A stretch of 42,474 nucleotides of DNA from an uncultured Ruminococcus sp. (GTDB lineage: Bacteria > Bacillota > Clostridia > Oscillospirales > Ruminococcaceae): the NCBI GenBank assembly GCA_947174365.1, contig CAMWIR010000008.1, forward strand, positions 1-42,474. Reading direction: 5' to 3'. Positions 1-9,667 of this stretch are shown in pieces. The first letter of the stretch is position 1. Each line of letters starts with the position of its first letter. The notes under the pieces are model-generated. The model ran no database searches and was not told where the DNA came from. It saw nothing but the letters and a program-made list of their open reading frames with translations. Both the position numbers and the translations under genes were made by a program.

Positions 1-170
1 ACACCAGGCTATTCGGCTGCAGCGTCAGATGTTTATAAGATACATAAATATAATATATTGTGAAATTGGATTTTTCGTGAACTGCAGAGAGGACGCAAAA
101 AATGTATATGTCAAATCAGGTTTAAGTTCAATTTAGTATAAACGGTGATATAAAAAATGACATTTTGTCT

Positions 171-956
171 TCAAACCCCAAAGCAATCCACCTCGTATTT
201 TTTCAGCCCCGCAAGCATTGCATTTTTAAGCTCAAACCGTTTTGACGTATCCTCCTCACGGGAATATTTGCGAATGATCTCACAGAACACCGCCGCCTCC
301 GCATATTCAAAATTATATTCGTAAATAAACGGATTGATAATAAGTGTAGGACATATTTCAAGCATGACCTTGTCGGGTTTATAATCTTTGCTGTACTCCT
401 CAAATTTCACCGCCCGGACAAGCCTTGCGCCCTCGTATTCGTAATACTCTCCGCTTGCCGAAACATCGCCCGTTTTATTGTTAAAAATGTTGCAGCTTAC
501 TATCCTGTTTTCATCATCATAAACCGAATGCACAAGCTCCGAAAAGCTCGGTGACGGCACACCCCGCTCATTGTTCATCACAAAAAAAGTCACAAGATCT
601 TTTGCATTGTTATCATACAAATAAAACGTTATCCTGCTGCTATAGCCCGGCATGGGAAATTCCGACAAAACAAGCTTGTCTCCGTCAAAATAATAGAACG
701 TGTATTCCTTTGCCGCAGACGGAAGCTTTCCGCGCAGGGGCGAAAAAAGACATTTGTTATAGTCGACGTGCCGCAGGATATCGCCTCCGAACATATTCCT
801 GCCCGATAGGGAAAAGGAAATATCCTTGCCGTATTTCACCGTGTATTTTTCCCTGTTCCTGTAAATATCCCAATCGCAGCGTGCTGTAAAATTATCCCGT
901 ATTTTACCGAAGCTTTCATCTGCAATTTTCTTGAATTTGTTTACATCAATAAGCAT
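171..956 (-). CDS. hypothetical protein
   Basis: ORF 171..974 on minus strand; the ATG at 956 (MLIDVNKFKK...) has an upstream GAGAGGAC-like RBS, so the internal start is preferred. No family recognised. Confidence 0.6.
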   Translation of the reverse strand: MLIDVNKFKKIADESFGKIRDNFTARCDWDIYRNREKYTVKYGKDISFSLSGRNMFGGDILRHVDYNKCLFSPLRGKLPSAAKEYTFYYFDGDKLVLSEFPMPGYSSRITFYLYDNNAKDLVTFFVMNNERGVPSPSFSELVHSVYDDENRIVSCNIFNNKTGDVSASGEYYEYEGARLVRAVKFEEYSKDYKPDKVMLEICPTLIINPFIYEYNFEYAEAAVFCEIIRKYSREEDTSKRFELKNAMLAGLKKYEVDCFGV

Positions 957-1071
957 TTTTATTTGTCCTCTCAATAAACTGATTTACGATCTGATTTTTT
1001 TTATGATTCCATATTATCACATTTTTCAAGGCAAGTCAAGTACTGCAAGCTGTTTCCGATAAAGCTCATTA

Positions 1072-1100
1072 TTGACAAAGCCAAATTTTTCTGTTATAAT
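1072..1100 (+). promoter_or_regulatory. sigma-A type promoter for the ADP-ribosylglycohydrolase gene
   Basis: TTGACA (1072-1077), 17-nt spacer, TATAAT (1095-1100). Confidence 0.8.
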
Positions 1101-1131
1101 TTAGAAAATTTATTATAAAACGAGTGATTAT

Positions 1132-1956
1132 ATGTTCGGGGCATTATTCGGAGATGTAATAGGTTCATATTATGAAATTCATTGTACAAAGGATTACGAT
1201 TTTTCATTAAATAAGGAAAGCACCTTTACCGATGACAGCGTTTTAACTGCCGCCGTATGTAAAGCTATACTGGTAAACAGCAACCCCATAGAAAAAAGAC
1301 AAACGGAAAAAAGAGCAAGAGAATATGCCGCTTGGTATAAAACATTTTATTCCTATTTTCCCAATGCAGGCTACGGAAATTTATTTTCCGTGTGGGCTTC
1401 CGATCCGCGGAATATGACAAAACAGCGAAGCTACGGAAACGGTGCGGCAATGCGTGCTGTACCGATAGGATACGCCTATGATAATATTGAACAGGTCTTG
1501 CTGCAAGCTAAAGCAAGCTGTTTGTATACCCATAACAGCAAAGAAGCAATCAAAGGGGCGCAGGCTGTGGCTTCCGCTGTTTTTCTTGCAAACCGTAAAG
1601 AATCCAAAGACTCTATAAAAAAATTTATATCTCAAAGCTTCAAATATGATCTTGATTATTCCATTAAAGATATCAGACCGTTCTATAGCTTTGACAGCAG
1701 CGCAAATTACAGCGTTCCTCCCTCAATCGTTGCTTTTTTGGATTCTGATGATTATGAAAGCGCTGTACGAAATACCGTTTCTCTCGGGGGCGACGCCGAT
1801 ACAATGGCTTGTATCGCGGGCGGGATTGCAGAAGCCTTCTATGGTGAAATGCCCGAATATATCAGAAAATTTTGTTACGGTAAGCTCGATCATACAATAA
1901 AAAGTGTTGCAGCGGAATTTTGCAGAAAATATCATATTTCGCTGTATAGAAATTAA
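1132..1956 (+). CDS. ADP-ribosylglycohydrolase (DraG/ARH-like) family protein
   Basis: MFGALFGDVIGSYYE...TFTDDSVLTAAV...GGDADTMACIAGGIAEAFYG motifs typical of the ARH fold. Confidence 0.88.
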   Translation: MFGALFGDVIGSYYEIHCTKDYDFSLNKESTFTDDSVLTAAVCKAILVNSNPIEKRQTEKRAREYAAWYKTFYSYFPNAGYGNLFSVWASDPRNMTKQRSYGNGAAMRAVPIGYAYDNIEQVLLQAKASCLYTHNSKEAIKGAQAVASAVFLANRKESKDSIKKFISQSFKYDLDYSIKDIRPFYSFDSSANYSVPPSIVAFLDSDDYESAVRNTVSLGGDADTMACIAGGIAEAFYGEMPEYIRKFCYGKLDHTIKSVAAEFCRKYHISLYRN

Positions 1957-1959
1957 TGG

Positions 1960-2415
1960 TCAGACCCCAAAGATCGCATAACTGTTTTCGTCTGCCGATA
2001 TGGGGATATAATCGCTTTTATCGAGCACCGGCAAACCGTTTATATAAGCCTTTAAAATTTCCCTGCTCATGTTGGTGATGTCCGCCCGGCCTACAGCCTC
2101 ACGGGGGTCAATGAGCAGCACCTCGCTGTTCTCATATCCGTCGGATACGGGCGTTCCCGAAATATATTCCATTTTAAAAACCACGCACCACTGACAGGGC
2201 TTGAACTGCACTGCCGCTACAGACTTTGCCCTTGCAGTCACCTTTGTTTCCTCAAATATTTCCCTCTCCGCCGCAGCGGTAGGCAGTTCATTTTCCCTGA
2301 CAAATCCTCCCGGCAGCAATATCCTGTCCTTTGCCGTGCCGTAGGTGTGCCGCACCAAAAGCACCTTTCCTTCTATCTCTACAATTCCGCAGACGGTGTA
2401 ATATTTGTTGTTCAT
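1960..2415 (-). CDS. NUDIX hydrolase
   Basis: MNNKYYTVCGIVEIEGKVLLVRH...GGFVRENELPTAAAEREIFEET matches the Nudix box. ATG at 2415 overlaps the MATE stop (ATGA). The longer ORF start at 2772 is antisense/out-of-frame read-through. Confidence 0.85.
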   Translation of the reverse strand: MNNKYYTVCGIVEIEGKVLLVRHTYGTAKDRILLPGGFVRENELPTAAAEREIFEETKVTARAKSVAAVQFKPCQWCVVFKMEYISGTPVSDGYENSEVLLIDPREAVGRADITNMSREILKAYINGLPVLDKSDYIPISADENSYAIFGV

Positions 2416-3800
2416 ATCTCTGCGCCTCCTTTTCTTAAAATTTTTCTGCCGTATATCATATAATACCCCAACCCCGCCATATCCGCCAGCGCCCACCCAA
2501 TGGGCACAGCCCACCATATCCCCAAAACGCCCACAGCAGGGATTGCCGATAATATGTAAGCCAGCGCCACCCTTGTCCCAAGGGAAATTACCGTGAGTAT
2601 CACCGACATCATAGGTCTCCCCACTCCCCTGTACAGCCCGTACAGCAAAAACAGGCAGCCTATGCCGCAGTAAAACGCACCCTCGATATGCAGGTATCTT
2701 ACCCCCTCCGATATGATCTTTGTTTCCTCGCCGCTTACAAATATTTCCATAAGCTGACGTGAGAATATCCACACGGCAGCCGAAATTATCAGGCAGAAAA
2801 TTACCGATATCATAAGGGCTGCCTTGAAGCCCTCTCTTATCCGTTCCCTTTTTTTTGCCCCGAAATTCTGTGCGGTAAAGGTGGAAAATGCATTGCCGAA
2901 ATCCTGGGCGGGACTGTAGGCAAAGGCGTCTATCTTTACCGCCGCCGCAAACGCCGTCATCACAACTCCCCCGAAGCTGTTCACCACTCCCTGCACCATT
3001 AATATACCCAGATTCATTACCGACTGCTGCACGCAGGTAAGCAGGGAAAACCCCGCAATTTCCTTTACGGAATTTATGCTCAAAGCCTCCCCTATTCTAA
3101 ACTCGCTTTTGTCGAATTTAAGGTAGGGTACTTTTATAAATGCATACACCGTTATCCCCGCTGCCGAAATGTACTGGGCAATGACCGTAGCTGTTGCCGC
3201 ACCTTGAACTCCATAGGGAATAACGACCACAAACAAAATATCCAGTCCTATATTAAGCAGTGCGGAAACCGCCAGAAATATCAGCGGCACTGCCGAATTT
3301 CCCACCGCCCGCAAAAGGCAGGCGAAAAAATTGTAAATGAACACAGCAAATATACCGCAGAAAATAATTTCCAGATAATCCCTCATAAAAACCCATATTT
3401 CTTCGGGCACATTCATAAATCCACCGATCCTGTTAAGCAGCAGAAAAGCCGCACCGTTAATAAGCACAGTCAGCAGGAAAATCAGAATAAAGGAAGCGAC
3501 AATACCCTTTTGCAGTTCCTTGATGTCGTTATCTCCGAAGCGAATGGAAAAAAATGCCCCGCTGCCCATACAAAGCCCCAGCAGAATAGAGGTGAGAAAG
3601 GTCATAAGCGTAAACGCAGAACCTACCGCAGCCAAAGGGTCTGCCCCAAGCACACGCCCCACAATGAGCGTGTCCGCAATGTTGTAGCACTGCTGAAGCA
3701 GGTTGCCTATCACCATAGGCAGCGTGAATCGCAGCAGAGATCTTATAATAGGCCCGTTTATCATATCCGTTTGCATATTCTTTCCCATTGAAAAGTTCAC
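2412..3800 (-). CDS. MATE family efflux transporter
   Basis: 462 aa polytopic protein: ...SLLRFTLPMVIGNLLQQCYNIADTLIVGRVLGADPLAAVGSAF..., typical MATE N-terminus. Confidence 0.92.
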   Translation of the reverse strand: MNFSMGKNMQTDMINGPIIRSLLRFTLPMVIGNLLQQCYNIADTLIVGRVLGADPLAAVGSAFTLMTFLTSILLGLCMGSGAFFSIRFGDNDIKELQKGIVASFILIFLLTVLINGAAFLLLNRIGGFMNVPEEIWVFMRDYLEIIFCGIFAVFIYNFFACLLRAVGNSAVPLIFLAVSALLNIGLDILFVVVIPYGVQGAATATVIAQYISAAGITVYAFIKVPYLKFDKSEFRIGEALSINSVKEIAGFSLLTCVQQSVMNLGILMVQGVVNSFGGVVMTAFAAAVKIDAFAYSPAQDFGNAFSTFTAQNFGAKKRERIREGFKAALMISVIFCLIISAAVWIFSRQLMEIFVSGEETKIISEGVRYLHIEGAFYCGIGCLFLLYGLYRGVGRPMMSVILTVISLGTRVALAYILSAIPAVGVLGIWWAVPIGWALADMAGLGYYMIYGRKILRKGGAEI

Positions 3801-4040
3801 TCCGAATTTTTGTTTGACTTTATTATACCATTTTATGTGGAATTTTGCAACAGCCCTTTTGGTGGATAAAGCACAGCCGCAATAAATATGAGGCAGGATT
3901 TTTGGCCATGCCTTCGAACACGCTTGTTCATTATTTGTTATTATAGATTATGATTTAATTTAACAAATCCTCCCCAACATTCCGCATAAAAACCGCCACT
4001 ATATATACAGAACGTTCGATAAAGCGAAGGAGTCCTTCAA

Positions 4041-5675
4041 ATGAAACTTACAGGAGAAATAATAACCCGTTACTCGCAGAAGATATACGGCTTTGCCTTT
4101 GACAAGCTCTGTGACCCCGACAGGGCGGAGGAGCTTTCCCAGGAAATTATTCTGGAGCTGCTCAAATCCGCAGCAAGAGGGCAGGAAGTTGATAACCCCG
4201 ACGGCTATGTTTACACCGTCTGCCGCTATGCCTTTGCAAAAAGCCTGCGAAAAAAATACCGCAGCAGGGAAATTTCCGTAGAAGATCACGTGAGCGGGGA
4301 TAACCCTATCCCGTCTAACGAAAACATCGAGGAAAACACCGAGCAAAAGCTGCTGACGGCAAGACTCATGCGGGAAATCACCCGCCTTTCCAGAAACCAC
4401 AGGCAGGTCACGGTCATGTTTTACTTTGACAATATCCCCGGTGAGGAAATTGCAAGGCGGCTGGGTATTCCCCATTCCACTGTAAGATATTATCTCGGCG
4501 AGTCACGGAAAAAGCTCAGGGAGGGCATTGATATGAGTGAGAATTTGAATTTTGATATTATTAAAATAGCCGCAGGGCACGACGGCAATGTTATCGATAT
4601 GAAAATGCACGGTCTGGCGGACAATCCGCTGGTTGCGGGCATAGTTGCGGCGTGCTGCGAAAAGCCTCTGACGGTAGAGGAAATTTCCCGTGCCATAGGC
4701 GTGGGGGCTGCTTATCTGGAATATTATCTTGATGACCTTACGGGTATGGACTATATGAAAAAAGTCGGCAATAAGTATGTTACCAACTTCTACCTGCGCA
4801 CCCCGGAAAGTATGGTAAAGTCTGAGAATTACAGCTATGTAAATGCTGCTGCCCCTGCAGTTACCGCCCTTGACGCTTTGCAAAGCCGTATGGACGATAT
4901 TCTTGCCATTGGCTTTATGGGCAGCGACCTTGACAGGGACAGCCTTACATGGATGTTTTACGGCGACCTTATAAAAACTCTGATAAGTTCGGCATATACC
5001 TATCCTTTGGATAAGGGCAGAAAATACCATGATATGCCGAATCCTCTGCGGGCGGACGGCAGCGCTCACTGGGTATGGGCGGCAATAAACAGCAAGCCCC
5101 GGAATCCCGTTTCCACAGCGGAGGGCTTCGATGAATATTCCGAATCCTGTCTGTCCTTTAACGGCGTAAAGACACGCTCCGCAGATGACAAAATATTCTC
5201 TCTGCAATTCGATTTCGGCACGGGCTGGCGTGAATTTAACGGCGAGGAGCTGTCGGCGCTGGGCAGGATAAGGGAACTTATCCTCTCGGGCGCAGAGCCT
5301 ACTGAGTATGACAAATTCATAATCGCCAATATGTCAAAGAACGGCTATGTGACGGTAAGCGGAGGCAAAATGCGCCTGAATCTCCCCTACATGGCCGCAG
5401 AGGAATACAAGAAATACCGTGACATTATCGAGGATATATGCGAAGAACTGGGCAGGGATTTCCTGCTGGAATATATCAAAGGCTCGGGTCGGCTGACGGA
5501 ATCGGATATTCCCGCTTATCTTGATGAGGATATGCGTTTTTACTACAAATACAGCAATGTAAAGATCAGGGAGTTCTTCCAGATCATTAAATATAAGGGG
5601 CTGTTGTCCCTGCCCGAAAACCTCGAAAATTCGGCATTCTGTACGCTGGTTTATGAACAAAAAGCAAAAGGTTAA
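4041..5675 (+). CDS. ECF-like RNA polymerase sigma factor with long C-terminal extension
   Basis: Sigma-2-like region (CDPDRAEELSQEIILELLKSA...NPDGYVYTVCRYAFAKSLRKKYR) and sigma-4-like HTH (GEEIARRLGIPHSTVRYYLGESRKKLREG) in the first ~165 aa, then about 380 aa including a winged-helix-like stretch. Confidence 0.8.
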   Translation: MKLTGEIITRYSQKIYGFAFDKLCDPDRAEELSQEIILELLKSAARGQEVDNPDGYVYTVCRYAFAKSLRKKYRSREISVEDHVSGDNPIPSNENIEENTEQKLLTARLMREITRLSRNHRQVTVMFYFDNIPGEEIARRLGIPHSTVRYYLGESRKKLREGIDMSENLNFDIIKIAAGHDGNVIDMKMHGLADNPLVAGIVAACCEKPLTVEEISRAIGVGAAYLEYYLDDLTGMDYMKKVGNKYVTNFYLRTPESMVKSENYSYVNAAAPAVTALDALQSRMDDILAIGFMGSDLDRDSLTWMFYGDLIKTLISSAYTYPLDKGRKYHDMPNPLRADGSAHWVWAAINSKPRNPVSTAEGFDEYSESCLSFNGVKTRSADDKIFSLQFDFGTGWREFNGEELSALGRIRELILSGAEPTEYDKFIIANMSKNGYVTVSGGKMRLNLPYMAAEEYKKYRDIIEDICEELGRDFLLEYIKGSGRLTESDIPAYLDEDMRFYYKYSNVKIREFFQIIKYKGLLSLPENLENSAFCTLVYEQKAKG

Positions 5676-5756
5676 GAGGCAGGAAGTGAGATAACGGCAG
5701 GTGTTTATTTGCGGATGATGCTAACGTTGCTAACGCAGCCGCAAAATCTGTGAAAA

Positions 5757-5795
5757 AATGCGCCGGGCGGGCAAATCGTCCGGCGTATTTTCTGC
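5757..5795 (+). terminator. intrinsic terminator downstream of the sigma factor ORF
   Basis: CGCCGGGCGG-gcaaat-CGTCCGGCG followed by TATTTT. Confidence 0.7.
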
Positions 5796-6036
5796 TTCTT
5801 GCTTCCTGCCCCGGCAGGCACGGCAGGCAAAAGTTACAATTGAAACCATTCTGTAACTATTATGTTGTTTATACATTTTGTAAAATTTGGGAATTTTATT
5901 TGATTTTGTAAGAAGTTACAAAAAAAATCAAGAAAGTGTAAACAAATGCCCAAATTTGTTTTGAAAGAAGTGTTTTTAAAGGGGTAAAATATTTTGATTT
6001 TCGTCAAAGTGTACAAAAACGGGTGAAAAAATTTTT

Positions 6037-6065
6037 TTGACAGAGCGGAAAAATTACGGTATAAT
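6037..6065 (+). promoter_or_regulatory. sigma-A consensus promoter for the G5/3D-domain gene
   Basis: TTGACA (6037-6042), 17-nt spacer, TATAAT (6060-6065). Confidence 0.85.
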
Positions 6066-6247
6066 TACAAAAGTGATTTAATATGGATTGTGTTTGTAAC
6101 CAATTTGTAATAATTTAAACTTTAAAGAACGTTGCCCGCAGTGCGGAAAATGAATTAAACTTTCCGTAAAAGCGAGGGTTGAAGAAATGCAAATGAGATT
6201 TGATAAATCCCTGTAAATAGCGTTTCGGATAGGAGCACGGAAGAAAT

Positions 6248-7648
6248 ATGGCTGAATTTATGAGTACCGGAATAAGGGCGAACCGTCCGGCAAACAGAAT
6301 AAAGAAACACATATCCCGTGCGGCAGCGGTGCTTGCGGGGATAGGGGTATTTACGGGAGCGGTTGTTTTCTGCATAAGCTCGTCCAACGAGATTACGATT
6401 ACCGAAGAGGCAATGGACGCGGATATTCCTGTAGAGATGACCGATGCGGAGATCCCCGAGGAAACGGAAGAGACTATGGAGATAGTCAGCAGAACTTTTG
6501 CAAGGGCTGCGGGCGATTATATGGAGATAACCGTTGAGGCGGACGGCAGGAGCATAGTGGTGGCGGCAGCCCCCGGCAGCACTGCGGAGGAAGTTCTCGA
6601 AAAAGCGGGACTGAGCCTGGGCGATGACGATGTTATGGACATTGAGCCGGGCGAGGTGCTCAGCGGCAACAGGGTCATTACTCTGAGCCGTGTGGAATAT
6701 GTTGAAAAGACCTACAGGCGTGAATATGAGCTGGACACCGAGTACCGCGAGGATGACAGCCTTCCCAGAGGGGACAGCAAGGTAGTTACCGACGGGGAAA
6801 AGGGCGAGATGATCGTTAAGGTACGTTCCAAAATGGTGAACGGAGAAAAGGTTGACAGCGAGATAATAAGCAAGGAAATTACCGTTAAGGCAGTGCGCCC
6901 TGTGGTTGCCATGGGCACGCTGGAGGTGGACGAATACAGCTATGCTGCTGCCGACCCCGAGGAGCGTGAGCCCGAAGAGGAACGCATTTACGCCAAGGAT
7001 AATTCCGATTCGGATAAATATGACACTGATTCCTATGAGCAGAGACTCGAAGAAGAGGATATTACCGTGACAACTGCTCCCGAGGAAGAGGATATAACGG
7101 TATCGGAGACGGCTGTTAATTCCGACAAGATACTGGAGCCTGTGTATTCCGTATGGACAAAGCCCGAGGAACCGGAGGTTCCCGAGGATATATATGAGGA
7201 TCCCGAACCTGTGGTGACCGAAGCTCCCGAAAAGGAAACGGTGGACGGTATGGCTGTTGTTGAGGGCAGCGAGGGCATTTGCCTGGACGGCAGCAAGCCT
7301 GTATCGAGATTTGCTCCCGAGGGCGTCAAGCTCGACGAGAACGGCATTCCCGTGAACTATAAGGAAATTCACAGAGGCGAATCCTGCGCATACACTGCGG
7401 AGGAGGGCGCGCTGATGTCCACCGGTAAAGAAGTTTTCCAGGGATATGTGGCAGTTGATCCCGACATTATCCCCTATGGCTCCAAGCTTTACATAATTGC
7501 CGATGACGGCGCTGTTTACGGTTATGCCGTGGCTGCGGACACGGGTTATTCCGTCGGCGAGGGTCACATTATAGTTGACCTGTTTATGGCAAGCCATGAT
7601 GATTGCGTTCAGTGGGGACGCAGGAATGTGACCATTTATGTGCTGTAA
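6248..7648 (+). CDS. G5 domain / 3D domain-containing cell-wall-associated protein (YabE-like)
   Basis: N-terminal TM segment; DUF348-like ADGRSIVVAAAPGSTAEEVLEKAG; G5-like VRSKMVNGEKVDSEIISKEITVKAV; C-terminal 3D domain GYVAVDPDIIPYGSKLYI...AADTG...HIIVDLFMASHDDCVQWGRRNVTIYVL. Confidence 0.85.
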   Translation: MAEFMSTGIRANRPANRIKKHISRAAAVLAGIGVFTGAVVFCISSSNEITITEEAMDADIPVEMTDAEIPEETEETMEIVSRTFARAAGDYMEITVEADGRSIVVAAAPGSTAEEVLEKAGLSLGDDDVMDIEPGEVLSGNRVITLSRVEYVEKTYRREYELDTEYREDDSLPRGDSKVVTDGEKGEMIVKVRSKMVNGEKVDSEIISKEITVKAVRPVVAMGTLEVDEYSYAAADPEEREPEEERIYAKDNSDSDKYDTDSYEQRLEEEDITVTTAPEEEDITVSETAVNSDKILEPVYSVWTKPEEPEVPEDIYEDPEPVVTEAPEKETVDGMAVVEGSEGICLDGSKPVSRFAPEGVKLDENGIPVNYKEIHRGESCAYTAEEGALMSTGKEVFQGYVAVDPDIIPYGSKLYIIADDGAVYGYAVAADTGYSVGEGHIIVDLFMASHDDCVQWGRRNVTIYVL

Positions 7649-7676
7649 GAGGCAAGAGGTTGAGAAGCAAGAGTCA
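7648..7676 (+). repeat. heptad repeat array (purine strand), ~4 degenerate units
   Basis: AGAGGCA AGAGGTT g AGAAGCA AGAGTCA directly at the stop codon of the 3D-domain gene. Confidence 0.75.
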
Positions 7677-7714
7677 AGAGAGTGTGCTTCTTTCTGAAAT
7701 TTGAATAACTGTTC

Positions 7715-7760
7715 TGACCGGCGGTCTTTGAGCTTTAAGGACTGTCGGTCATGTTTTTTG
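7715..7760 (+). terminator. intrinsic terminator downstream of the 3D-domain gene
   Basis: TGACCGGCGGTC ... GACTGTCGGTCA followed by TGTTTTTT. Confidence 0.7.
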
Positions 7761-8218
7761 ACGTTTTAGCCTAATTACTTGTAGTTCATATTAAGATAAT
7801 TATACTATTTGTATTAAATGTGACGTTTTGTTTTTTATGTTTATAAGGATTTGTTTGCGGAAATATGTATTTTACAAATAGTTGATTTTTTTGGTAAACT
7901 ACTGTTTGTATTGGGAATTGTTTTCTTTTCAGGTAAAGTCAGGAAAATTACAAATGGGCATATATTATTAAAATATACTTATAGTATTAAAACCGGCTTT
8001 TGCTGAGGAAGCTTTGCAGAGGTAAATTCTGGATTATACAATATGTTAATACAAAATGAATTATACTTAAAGTAATTAATGTTATTTATTACCAAATATT
8101 ACATTGAGGTTTGTACAAAACATTAATCAATATTTTGGAAAATATGAATTTTGGGAAAAATGGACATTTTTCAACCGAAAAATTCGGCAAATATTTTAGA
8201 ATTATTTTTTTTAAGCCA

Positions 8219-8247
8219 TTGTTTTTTTTTGAGTTTGGTGTTATAAT
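8219..8247 (+). promoter_or_regulatory. candidate sigma-A promoter of the flagellar operon
   Basis: TTGTTT (8219-8224), 17-nt spacer, TATAAT (8242-8247), about 143 nt upstream of flgB. Confidence 0.55.
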
Positions 8248-8390
8248 TAATATAGGTATAAGTGTGTTATAATGTTCGTATTAATACCTGAATATTCCAA
8301 TATGGGCTGCTTTACGGCTTTAGCAGGCAAGTGTATGCGGCTTGCTGTGCTGTTTCGCTGTAGGGATATGACCCGAAAGGAGAATTACAT

Positions 8391-8789
8391 ATGAGTTTAT
8401 TTGATTCCGCCGCCTTTACGCTGACAGAACAGGGACTTGACGCTGCCTGGTATAAACAGCAGGTGATAAATCATAATATTGCGAATGTCAGCACCCCCGA
8501 TTACAAGGCTAAGACGGTGAATTTCGGGTTAGTGCTTAAAGAGCGGGCAAAGTGCAAGTATCACGATCACACCGCCTGCCCCGATGACAGCACCAGGGAA
8601 AAGCAAAAGACCGATCCTATATGGGTGACGACTACTTATGAGACCAACACCAGGCAGATACTCAACGGCAACAATGTTGACATTGAAAAGGAAGCCAAGG
8701 AGCTATCGGACACCCAATATCAGTACAACACCATGATAGATTATCTGAACAGTCAGTACGCCATGATACGAATGGCGATAAACAAATAA
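8391..8789 (+). CDS. flgB: flagellar basal-body rod protein FlgB
   Basis: LTEQGLDAAWYKQQVINHNIANVSTPDYKAKTVNF motif, first gene of the operon, RBS AAAGGAG. Confidence 0.92.
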   Translation: MSLFDSAAFTLTEQGLDAAWYKQQVINHNIANVSTPDYKAKTVNFGLVLKERAKCKYHDHTACPDDSTREKQKTDPIWVTTTYETNTRQILNGNNVDIEKEAKELSDTQYQYNTMIDYLNSQYAMIRMAINK

Positions 8790-8803
8790 GGAGGCTATGA
8801 GGC

Positions 8804-9289
8804 ATGGCATTTCTTCCCTCTCTTGAAATAGGCTACTCGGGGCTTTCGGCTCAGAGGCTCAGGCAGGACATTATTAATCAGAACATTTCCAATCAGTATT
8901 CCTACAACACCTCCACGGGGCAGCCCTACTGCCGCCAGCTTACGGTGTTTACAGAGCAGAAGGATTTTGCGGGGATACTCAATAAGTACACCACGAGGTA
9001 TGAATCCACTCATCACAGGGGCGTTTACTATCGGGCAAATCTCGACAAGTGGCGCAATGCGGGAGTTACGGTGGCGGCGGTCATTGACGACGACGCTCCC
9101 TTTATCCCGGTTTACGACCCGGATAATCCACTTGCTGATGAAGACGGTTATGTATATCATTCAAATGTGGACAACACCAAGGAACAGATCGACCTTATGG
9201 CGACCCAGCGCGCTTACGAGGCCAATGTTTCCGCTATCAATGCGGTCAAGGCCATGATGAGCAAGGCTATGGAACTTAAAGGCTCGTGA
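8804..9289 (+). CDS. flgC: flagellar basal-body rod protein FlgC
   Basis: GYSGLSAQRLRQDIINQNISNQYSY...; C-terminal ...DLMATQRAYEANVSAINAVKAMMSKAMEL typical of FlgC. Confidence 0.92.
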   Translation: MAFLPSLEIGYSGLSAQRLRQDIINQNISNQYSYNTSTGQPYCRQLTVFTEQKDFAGILNKYTTRYESTHHRGVYYRANLDKWRNAGVTVAAVIDDDAPFIPVYDPDNPLADEDGYVYHSNVDNTKEQIDLMATQRAYEANVSAINAVKAMMSKAMELKGS

Positions 9290-9352
9290 TCGGCGGTACG
9301 GCTGCTGTGCAAGCACAGCCAATCAATCTTGAAATAAAGGAGTTCGGTTTAA

Positions 9353-9667
9353 ATGTACATAGTTCCTATCAGCTCGTCCATTCAGCCCCTTAACATTCTT
9401 TCCCAGAATGAAATGGCTGCTGCGGGCGATGACAGAGGGATAAAGGGTCCTACCTTTGCGGATGTTTTCAGAGAGATCATGGGCGACATGGAGGACACGC
9501 AGCAGGTACTGAATGAGGACGCTGCGCAGCTTGTTATGGGCGGCATTGACGATCTTCACACTATTTACAATCACATTACTAAGGCGCAGGTCGCTGTGGA
9601 GACTTTTGTGGCAGTGAAAAACGCCTGCCAGCAAAGCTACGATCAGATCCTCCAGATCTCCATGTAA
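9353..9667 (+). CDS. fliE: flagellar hook-basal body protein FliE
   Basis: 104 aa; C-terminal DLHTIYNHITKAQVAVETFVAVKNACQQSYDQILQISM; position between flgC and fliF. Confidence 0.88.
   Translation: MYIVPISSSIQPLNILSQNEMAAAGDDRGIKGPTFADVFREIMGDMEDTQQVLNEDAAQLVMGGIDDLHTIYNHITKAQVAVETFVAVKNACQQSYDQILQISM

Noticed and set aside
1993-2000. GCCGATAT resembling a sigma-28 -10 element
   Set aside because: Lies inside the 3' end of the NUDIX gene with no proper TAAA -35 at 14-16 nt and no downstream motility gene in the right orientation.
1960-2772. 270-aa extended NUDIX ORF (start 2772)
   Set aside because: The N-terminal ~118 aa read through the MATE gene in another frame; the NUDIX start at 2415 forms an ATGA overlap with the MATE stop.
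6155-7597. 480-aa ORF on the minus strand opposite the G5/3D gene
   Set aside because: Antisense shadow of a well-supported + strand CDS; composition is rich in H/R/L/Y with no recognised family.
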